Below are positions 57,220 through 64,000 of a DNA stretch of 64,000 bases, one piece after another. A program made the translations under genes and the position numbers. This DNA is from Hyperoodon ampullatus (taxonomy: Eukaryota; Chordata; Mammalia; Artiodactyla; Ziphiidae), in the NCBI GenBank assembly GCA_949752795.1, contig OX457070.1:38469185-38533184 (forward strand), written 5' to 3'. Position 1 is the stretch's first letter. Each line of letters begins with the position of its first letter. Below the pieces are notes generated by a model. That model saw only the letters and a program-made list of their open reading frames with translations, searched no databases and had not been told where the DNA came from.

Positions 57220-59074
57220 GTTTATTATTATTTTTTTTTGAATTTTATTGTATTTTTTTTTAATACAGCACGTTCTTATTGGTTATCTATTTCATGTCAA
57301 TCTCAACCTCCCAATTCATTCCACACCCTCCGCTTTCCCCCCTTGGTGTCCATACGTTTGTTCTCTACATCTGTGTCTTTATTTCTGCCTTGCAAACCGG
57401 TGCATCTGTACCATTTTTCTAGATTCCACATATATGCGTTAATATACGATATTTATTTTTCTCTTTCTGACTTACTTCACTCTGTATGACAGTCTCTAGG
57501 TCCATCCATGTCACTACAAATGACCCAATTTCGTTCCTTTTTATGGCTGAGTAATATTCCATTGTATATATGTACCACATCTTCTTTATCCATTCATCTG
57601 TCGATGGGCATTCAGGTTGCTTCCATGACCTTGGTGTTGTAAATAGTGCTGCAATGAATATTGGGGTGCATGTGTCTTTTTGAATTATGGTTTTCTCTAG
57701 GTATATGCCCAGTAGTGGGGTTGCTGGGTCATATGGTAATTCTATTTTTAGTTTCTTAAGGAACCTCCATATTGTTTTCCATAGTGGCTGTATCAATTTA
57801 CATTCCCACCAACAGTGCAAGAGGGTTCCCTTTTCTCCACACCCTCTCCAGCATTTGTTGTTTGTAGATTTTCTTATGATGCCCATTCTAACTGGTGTGA
57901 GGTGATATCTCATTGTAGTTTTGATTTGCATTTCTTTACTAATTAGTGATGTTGAGCAGCTTTCATGTGCCTCTTGGCCATCTGTATGTCCTCTTTGGAG
58001 AAATATCTATTTAAGTCTTCTGCCCATTTATTGATTGGGTTGTTTTTTTAATATTGAGCTGCATGAGCTGTTTATATATTTTAGAGATTAATCCTTTGTC
58101 CGTTGATTCATTTGCAAATATTTTCTCCCATTCTGAGGGTTGTCTTTTCATCTTGTTTATAGTTTCCTTTGCTTTGCAAAAGCTTTTAAGTTTCATTAGG
58201 TCCCATTTCTTTATTTTTATTTTTATTTCCATTACTCTAGGAGGTGGGTCAAAAAAGATCTTGCTGTGATTTATGTCAAAGAGTGTTTTTCCTGCATTTT
58301 CCTCTAAGAGTTTTATAGTGTCCGGTCTCACACTTAGGTCTTTAATCCATTTTGAGTTTATTTTTGTGTGTGGTGTTAGTTAGTGTTCTTAATTTCATTT
58401 TTGTACATGTAGCTGTCCAGTTTTCCCAGCACCACTTATTGAAGAGGCTGTCTCTTCTCCATTGCATATTCTTGCCTCCTTTGTCATAGATAAGGTAATC
58501 CTAGGTGCGTGGGTTTATCTCTGGGTTTTCTATCCTGTACCATTGATCTATATTTCTGTTTTTGTGCCAGTATCATACTGTCAAGATTACTGTAGCTTTG
58601 TAGTATAGTCTGAAGTTGGGGAGCCTGATTCCTCTAGCTCCATTTTTCTTTCTCAAGATTGCTTTGGCTATTCGGGGTCTTTTGTATTTCCATACAAATT
58701 ATAAAATTTTTTGTTCTAAGTCTGTGCAAAATGCCATTGGTAATTTGATAGGGATTGCACTGAATCTGTAGATTGCTTTGGGTAGTATAGTCATTTTCAA
58801 AAGATTGGTTCTTCCAATCCAAGAACATGGTATATCTCTCCATCTGTTTGTGTCATCTTTGATTTCTTTCATCAGTGTCATATAGTTTTCTGAGTACAGG
58901 TCTTTTACCTCCTTAGGTAAGTTTATTCCTAGGTATTTTATTCTTTTTGTTGCAATGGTGAATGGGATTGTTTGCTTACTTTGTCTTTCTGATCTTTCAT
59001 TGTTAGTGTATAGGAATGCAAGAGATATCTGTGCATTAATTTTGTATCCTGCAACTTTACCAAATTCATTGATT
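57220..59074 (-). mobile_element. Young 5'-truncated L1, antisense (copy B)
   Basis: A T-rich left end (57220-57260) precedes the L1 3' UTR ('aatacagcacgttcttattg') and antisense ORF2 up to 'caaattcattgatt' at 59074, where the element stops. A perfect 14-base target duplication (tagctggggtattt) lies at 57206-57219 and 59075-59088. It landed at the edge of an L2 relic, whose text continues at 59089. Length 1.85 kb; only the part from mid reverse transcriptase to the 3' end is kept, the usual outcome of incomplete reverse transcription. It is homologous and parallel to copy A at 23690-25545. Confidence 0.95.
57419..59074 (-). pseudogene. L1 ORF2 C-terminal remnant
   Basis: The best-kept piece is a 170-codon frame (57419-57931). 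It carries the Cys-rich motif C-x3-C-x7-H-x4-C (C-W-R-G-C ... H-C-W-W-E-C), which is conserved at the ORF2p C-terminus and implicated in nucleic-acid binding, and ends at the natural stop at 57419-57421. Upstream pieces at 58011-58331 and 58634-58881 are in other frames, so indels separate them. The endonuclease and the catalytic half of the reverse transcriptase are absent. Confidence 0.9.
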
Positions 59075-59088
59075 TAGCTGGGGTATTT

Positions 59089-59215
59089 ATGACTGTGAGC
59101 TGCATAAAAGCAGGGAGTATGTTTGTTTTGTTCATCACTGGGTTCTGTGTGCCTAGCACAGTGGCTGACAATAGCTGCTCCATCACTGTAATATTTGTTG
59201 AATGAATGAACACAA
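59089..59215 (+). repeat. L2 3' end, sense
   Basis: 'gcataaaagcagggagtatg', 'gtgcctagcacagtggctga' and 'aatatttgttgaatgaatga' are the sense L2 3' end. The young L1 inserted at its left edge. Confidence 0.88.
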
Positions 59216-59564
59216 ACGCAATTCCAGCCCAAGTTACCTTCTCTAGAGAGAAGATAATTCACAGTCCCAAGTTTGTCTTCAAGAACTCTAAGGTCACAAA
59301 GGTTTTTGGGTCTTAATTGAAGTGTTAGCATCAATAGAAGTTCACTCTGAGCTGCACCCAGCCTCTGTAGTCATTGTCATCATCAGCATCAGCATCATGA
59401 ACAGCAGCAGGAAGGTATGAAGTGCCTTATTCTTATGAGGCCGCACAGAGAAATAAGCAGTTCTTGCCTTGTTTGATAATGGCTACCAGTTGGCCTTACC
59501 CCTATAATCTTCTCACTCTTGCCCTGTGCAAATTATAGACCTGTACACCCTGAATTCACGGGTG

Positions 59565-59900
59565 ATGCAAAGAGCACTGGACTCCTGAAGTAGCAGATTT
59601 GGGCACTAGAGTTGGCTCCTCAACTTCCTGGTTCTGTAAACTTGTATGAGTTCCTTGTCCCATTTGACCTTCAGTTTCTGCATCTGTCAAAAAGGAAAAC
59701 AAACCATGTGGATTTTCTACTTACCAGCTAAGTGACATTGGTCCAACTACTTCATCTTAGGTCTAAGCCTCAGTGTCCTCAACTGTAAAATGGGTCACTA
59801 ACAGTATGTACCTCTCGGGGTTAATGTAAGGATTACATGAGCTAATGTATGCAAAATGCTTGGCATAGTAAGTGCTCCATATATAGTGATACTTGTTTTC
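59565..59900 (+). repeat. Two adjoining MIR relics, both sense
   Basis: The first (59565-59715) has 'gcaaagagcactggactcct' and 'cttcagtttctgcatctgtc'. The second (59715-59900) has 'cttaccagctaagtgacatt', 'cctcagtgtcctcaactgta', 'aaggattacatgagctaatg' and 'gcttggcatagtaagtgctc'. Head-to-tail order shows two insertions rather than one copy. Confidence 0.85.
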
Positions 59901-60149
59901 ATCACACAGTAATTGTAAAACTCGTATGGAATGGTTCATTCTGCAGAAGAAGTCTATATATAAGGGATAGCTATTGAAATTTTAATTATTTTGTCTGTGT
60001 ATCCAATTACCTACTAGCATTCATAGTTAGCTGTTTTACGGAAATACCAGAGGTAAATGGTTCCAAATGGAAGTCATGATCTTAGCTCATTTCTAGCACT
60101 CTCCCCACCCCCCTCACCCTTCCTGCCCCCAACTCATCTCCTCTTCCTG

Positions 60150-60640
60150 TGTTTCCTGTTTCAGCGAATGATGTCAACATCTTTGCAGTTGTCCAAACCA
60201 ACAGTTGGGAAGAAGTCAATTTCTATCTCACCTTCAAAACCAACCAATTACCAAGTCCTCTCAATTCCCCCAGTTAGGGGGACCCTCTCCTAAGGCTGGA
60301 CATGCATCTCCCTCGGCACTGTGCTCCCTGGTGTCATGCCAGAGCCTGTGCCTGGGCTTGGACAGCTGTCTCTCAGTGGTCCTGCTACCCCATTCTTGCT
60401 CTCTACCCTCATACATTTGTGTCTTCCCATTTCTTGCCTCTCGCCTTTGCACACGCTGCTCCTCTTCCCCTCGCCTGGACGACCCTTCAGAATTTAGCTT
60501 AGATAATTCCTACAAAAAGCCCTCCTTGACTATCTTTCTGCAGTCTGAGTGAGGAGTTCCTTCTAGGGGCATCTTAAATATACTGACCTGGGCACACCTC
60601 TGTCATGGTATTTATCATCAGACCGTACTAAAATTTTTAG
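60150..60640 (+). repeat. L2 LINE ORF2 end and 3' region, sense
   Basis: 'tctatctcaccttcaaaacc', 'tgcctctcgcctttgcacac gctgctcctc', 'ctacaaaaagccctccttga ctatc' and 'gtcatggtatttatcatcag' follow the L2 coding tail and 3' UTR. Frames of 66-115 codons at 60057-60552 are decayed L2 ORF2, which explains their protein-like look. Confidence 0.85.
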
Positions 60641-60719
60641 AGACTTCAAACCTGGAATGGATTAAGGTATCTTTGTTTCAACATGCAGTCTAAAAAACAA
60701 TACCAAACTATATATGTCA

Positions 60720-60985
60720 TAGTAATAATAGTTAACATTTACTGGGCACTTGTTATGTACCCGGCTCTGGTGCTTTATGTATATTAAAATTCACATCATT
60801 TTCACTGCTAACAATCACATAATATGCTCGGTGCTATCCCCATTTTACAAATAAGAAAATTGAGGCCCAGAATATTTAAGTAACTTGCCCAAGGTCACAG
60901 ATCTAGTAAATGGCAGAGCTGGGCTTCAAATACAGGCAGAATTATTTCAGAATCTATGTTCTCAACCATGCACTGTAAAGAAATT
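60720..60985 (-). repeat. MIR relic, antisense, full length
   Basis: 'aacatttactgggcacttgt', 'ctatccccattttacaaata', 'agtaacttgcccaaggtcac' and 'ggcagagctgggcttcaaat' give a complete antisense MIR. Confidence 0.92.
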
Positions 60986-61119
60986 TAATAAAGTTCTGAT
61001 CTTTCTCTATTTTGCAGTTTTTGGAGAAAAATCCACTATGAAATTTGTTCAAAAATATTTCGCTTTCTCCTGTTGTTGCAACTGCTATGCTGAGCCCCTG
61101 TGCATGCGCTTAGCTGCCT

Positions 61120-61245
61120 ACTAGTCCGCCTGTGTGCTCACCTCACAGTATGGAATTGCCTTTGACATGTCTGTCTTCCCTCCAGACTCCAATCCCTGAG
61201 GGCAGGTCCTGCGTCTGTGTCTGGGTGCCCAGTGGGGAGAGGCTC
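61120..61245 (+). repeat. L2 3' end, sense, partial
   Basis: 'ccagactccaatccctgagg gcaggtcctg' and 'tgtctgggtgcccagtgggg' match the sense L2 3' region. Confidence 0.6.
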
Positions 61246-61793
61246 ATCCAAGATGCAGAGCCAGTGAGGGTCACTACAGCCTAACTAGACCTCCAGCTCA
61301 TGCTGGTTTCCTCTTTGTTCCTTCCCCATCCAGGTTCAGCTTACCTTGCCTAGTGATAGGGCCGGCTGGGGTAAGGATGCCTTAAATGTGTCTAGAACCT
61401 TCCATTCCCTATCCTATGCTCCTGCAACCAATTTCCTAGTAGTTTCCTGCCTTTCCCCATAGTTCTCACGTGCCCTTAAAAACCGTGTCTCTTGAGCGGG
61501 AACTCTGAGCAGTAAATACATTGTAATATACTAAATATAAATGATAAAGAAATAAAGTTTCTCCCTCGCTTTCTTGTTCTCAGTATCCCTCATTCTAAAA
61601 CACTATAAGGTTAAAAATACATAGAGGGAGCTGCCTCTACTGGGTGGAGGTCTAGCTGAAGTTTCAGCAGTATTATTCTGGAAGGCTCCTGTCCTCTGCA
61701 GCCACCCCCAACCCCGATGCTCAAAATATAGATGGGCCCATGAGTTCTTCAGTTCTCTGGGGGACCGCTCTCCTCCATGGGGCTAGCTAGTTT
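61246..61793. other. Unclassified non-coding sequence
   Basis: No supported feature. An AATAAA lies at 61551-61556 ('aagaaataaagtttctccct'), but nothing upstream resembles a last exon. Confidence 0.4.
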
Positions 61794-61806
61794 TCTACGT
61801 ACTGTT

Positions 61807-62022
61807 TTTGTTTGTTTGTTTGTTTGTTTTGCCGTTCGCAGGCCTCTCACTGTTGTGGCCTCTCCCGTTGTGGAGCACAGGCTCTGGACGTGCAGGCTCA
61901 GTGGCCATGGCTCACGGGCCCAGCCGCTTCGCGCCATGTGGGATCTTCCCGGACTGGGGCACGAACCTGTGTCCCTTGCATTGACAGGCGGACTCTCAAC
62001 CACTGCGCCACCAGGGAAGCCC
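61807..62022 (-). mobile_element. Short CHR-type SINE, antisense
   Basis: A (TTTG)n tail precedes 'gccgttcgcaggcctctcac', 'gttgtggagcacaggctctg', 'ccatgtgggatcttcccgga' and 'gcgccaccagggaagccc'. A perfect 13-base target duplication (tctacgtactgtt) lies at 61794-61806 and 62023-62035. Confidence 0.95.
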
Positions 62023-62284
62023 TCTACGTACTGTTGAGTTACATTAGTGTGTGCTTATTTACTCAGCATTATGAGGAGAAAGCTTGCATTTGCCTTGTCA
62101 ATGTTTTGTTTGTTTGTTTCTCTTTGGATGCTAGAATCCCTTTCTCTTTGCCCCTCAAATAGATTCCATCCCACAAAGGAAGCAATGATGCCTTTCTCCA
62201 GGACTTTCACTTTTCTGACTCTTAACAGTTTTATCCAACTTGAGCTAACCTATTGGAAATGTGGCTTTCAATATGCATTGCATT

Positions 62285-62425
62285 TTATTCTTTCCACAAA
62301 TAAGGATTGAGCCTACTATGTGCCAACAAGGGTGCCAGCCTTGTTGTGGGAGAGAGTTCAGTGTGACAGGGGAGCAGGGGTTTTGGGTACCACTGAGGAA
62401 GGATGCAGAGAAATGACTGTATTCA
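62285..62425 (-). repeat. L2 3' end, antisense
   Basis: 'ccacaaataaggattgagcc', 'tactatgtgccaacaagggt' and 'gccagccttgttgtgggaga' fit a short antisense L2 3' end. Confidence 0.65.
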
Positions 62426-62745
62426 TAGCCACGGGGATTCGTTCTGGGTGCAAACAGCCTCCTGGGTCTGACAGTTGTAGCTTTCTTAGTGAGAGTTCTG
62501 AGTTCTGTATGCATGCATTGGTTAAGTTTCCTCTGGTCTTGATTACTTTAGGTGTAATATCATGGGAGTCAGAGACAAAATTACTGTTAACTTTTCCATC
62601 ACCGTCAGATTCTTTGACAATTAAACCGGGGAGTTTAGACCTCTCACCTTCACAGCTGATTGCAAGTAGGACCCAGATATGTTTAGGATTAGAAGAGAGC
62701 ATTAGATTTTTGGATTAGAGGCTCAAAGACTCTGATTCCATTTGG
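62426..62745. other. Unclassified non-coding sequence
   Basis: Opposing frames of 114 codons (minus) and 132 codons (plus) cover the same bases and neither has a known domain. Confidence 0.4.
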
Positions 62746-62749
62746 GCAA

Positions 62750-62930
62750 CTAGTTTTGTGCAATGCAATACATGAAAAAAATTGTTTTTAGTGTAAGTAT
62801 ATCCCAAATATTGCCTTGGATATGCTTATACTAAACAATTATTTTTTGTTTACATGTAATTCTAATTTAACTGGGTATTTTGTATTTTTAAAATTTTTGT
62901 GTAGATCTGGCAAACCTAGAATGTAGGCAT
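62750..62930. repeat. Palindromic fold-back repeat, copy 2
   Basis: Arms at about 62773-62807 and 62816-62852 are reverse complements ('attgtttttagtgtaagtat' against 'atgcttatactaaacaatta'). The right side continues with 'attctaatttaactgggtat', matching the outer part of copy 1 at 47160-47189. The outer left arm is lost or diverged. Confidence 0.7.
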
Positions 62931-63219
62931 TTGAGGAATGGGCTTTGAAAAGATTCATGTTGTATGTGCCTGGGTGGGTATGTGTTTTAGGTGTGTGTTT
63001 GGGGGAGAGAAGGGAGGGTCTAGAGGAAAACGTCTTGGGCAATTGGACAAGTGCACGTCATAGGGAAAGTCTGATGGGAAAATTAATGGTGAGTATCTAC
63101 TCATAAAATAATTCTGATTATCTCAGGAGAGGTCAACCTGGGCTTGGTGATCTCCTAAGGAGGAAGGTTTCTAGTTGTTCTTGGCACCAGGGCTTTAGGG
63201 AAAGACATGGTGAAAGGAA

Positions 63220-63420
63220 TTCTAGTGTGTGCCAGGAAAGCTGAGTTCCTTTATTATGGCCAGTGAGTGTGACCTTGGGCAGCTCACTTAAGTCTGGTTT
63301 GTCTTACTTTCTGCATCTGTCAAATGGGGCTTAATGATAATTATTTTATTTACTTCATGGGTACAAGCAATGCTCAAGCTCTTAGAAACAGTGTAAATTA
63401 CTATACCACTAAAGGAAATG
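63220..63420 (+). repeat. MIR relic, sense
   Basis: 'gtgaccttgggcagctcact', 'tttctgcatctgtcaaatgg' and 'caatgctcaagctcttagaa' follow sense MIR order. Confidence 0.82.
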
Positions 63421-63820
63421 GACCCTTTGTCTTGGCAAAATACACTGGAGCTGTACCACAGAGCTTTGGGAGTCTGGACCGTGGAATCCATGCTTTGGGC
63501 ACTCTTGGCAGGAAGAAGCAAACTCATCTCCCAACCAGTCCCCTCTCCTCCTTTCAGCAAGGAAGCCCTTTGGATAAGTTCAGATGATTTTGTCTTTCTC
63601 TAAATGCTGTTCTGAGGTGACTCCTGTTCTTGCTACCTCAGTGGGATGCAAAAATGTGACTGAAGTGCACGGGGGATATTTATGTACAAGTTGGTTCAGC
63701 TTAGCTGGGAAGGAATATCTGGGTAAAAACTGAGAGGAGAAAATGACTGTACATGGATTTCTCCACAATGACTTCAGTATCTCTACTCAGGTGAATAAAC
63801 AGAATGTGTCACATGCATAA
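63421..63820. other. Unclassified non-coding sequence
   Basis: No supported feature. Frames on both strands overlap and are short. Confidence 0.4.
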
Positions 63821-63824
63821 TAAG

Positions 63825-63905
63825 ACAGATAATTCACATAGCACTTGAAAGTTTACAGTGTGCCTTTTCACACACATTATCTCATCCATGTATATATTAT
63901 CTCCC
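63825..63905 (-). repeat. Partial MIR-like relic, antisense
   Basis: 'catagcacttgaaagtttac' and 'cacacattatctcatccatg' match the middle of an antisense MIR. The last 95 bases of the window hold nothing I can name. Confidence 0.55.
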
Positions 63906-64000
63906 TTTGGGCAAAAACAGGCCTTTTGGTTCTCTGTACGCATCCGGGGAGGAGCACAGGCTGCGGAAGGGGCGACCGAGCAACCAGACCCAGCTCACAC

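Noticed and set aside
60057..60552. Protein-like frame with apparent acceptor 'tgtttcag' at about 60163
   Set aside because: The text follows the L2 LINE coding tail and 3' region. The frame is decayed L2.
61490..61570. AATAAA with upstream T/C-rich context as a possible gene 3' end
   Set aside because: No upstream exon, frame or conserved 3' UTR texture supports it. The hexamer is frequent by chance in AT-rich DNA.
62320..62718. 132-codon plus and 114-codon minus frames over the same bases
   Set aside because: They start in an L2 relic and extend through unclassified sequence. Neither shows recognisable protein features.
1..64000. CRISPR-like spaced repeats, operons, phage or plasmid genes
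   Set aside because: None seen. Regularly repeated 'cagtagttgtgg' units are internal to CHR SINEs and the window is plainly vertebrate nuclear DNA.

Overview
This window is vertebrate nuclear DNA, almost certainly from an even-toed ungulate/whale (cetartiodactyl) genome, and most likely from a whale or dolphin. The main evidence is nine tRNA-derived SINE copies. Eight carry the CHR-type head (cttccctggtgg...cagtggtt...) and the long tail with repeated 'acaactactgagcc' units or its shorter derivative. The L1 copies match the cetartiodactyl type, and no Bov-B element was seen. No protein-coding gene, rRNA or tRNA gene, CRISPR array or bacterial-type feature can be supported. The window is best read as intergenic or deep intronic DNA built from layered transposable elements, plus a repeat-poor central block. 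The undescribed 'system' the brief hoped for is not visible here.

Layout. 0-2.6 kb is mostly unclassified sequence with one MIR. 2.6-14.5 kb is one very old minus-strand L1, split into pieces by a mid-age repeat, two SINEs and a 6.1 kb plus-strand L1 that itself carries a SINE. 14.5-23.7 kb is mixed unclassified sequence with MIR and L2 fragments, including a MIR cut by a young SINE. 23.69-27.41 kb is a relatively young minus-strand L1 with a readable ORF1 and reverse transcriptase, but most of the endonuclease is deleted. 27.5-28.7 kb holds L2 pieces and a hAT-type miniature element split by a MaLR (MLT1-like) solo LTR. 28.7-34.2 kb is ancient LINE sequence in both orientations. 34.2-48.0 kb has no lineage-specific SINE or L1, only L2/MIR relics and microsatellites. 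48.0-52.0 kb contains four SINEs in 4 kb. 52-57.2 kb is repeat-poor again. 57.22-59.07 kb is a second young minus-strand L1, 5' truncated with a perfect 14-bp target duplication. 59-64 kb is MIR/L2 with one more SINE.

The parts do not form a pathway. What can be read is the order of insertion, from nested elements and target-site duplications. MIR, L2 and old L1 form the base layer. The hAT miniature elements, the MaLR LTR and the unassigned mid-age repeats come next, followed by the plus-strand L1, the long CHR SINEs, the short CHR SINEs and the young L1s. Every L1 reading frame seen is dead. Repeat assignments rest on my recognition of family signatures rather than a library search, so ends are good to about 10-30 bases unless a target duplication is stated.
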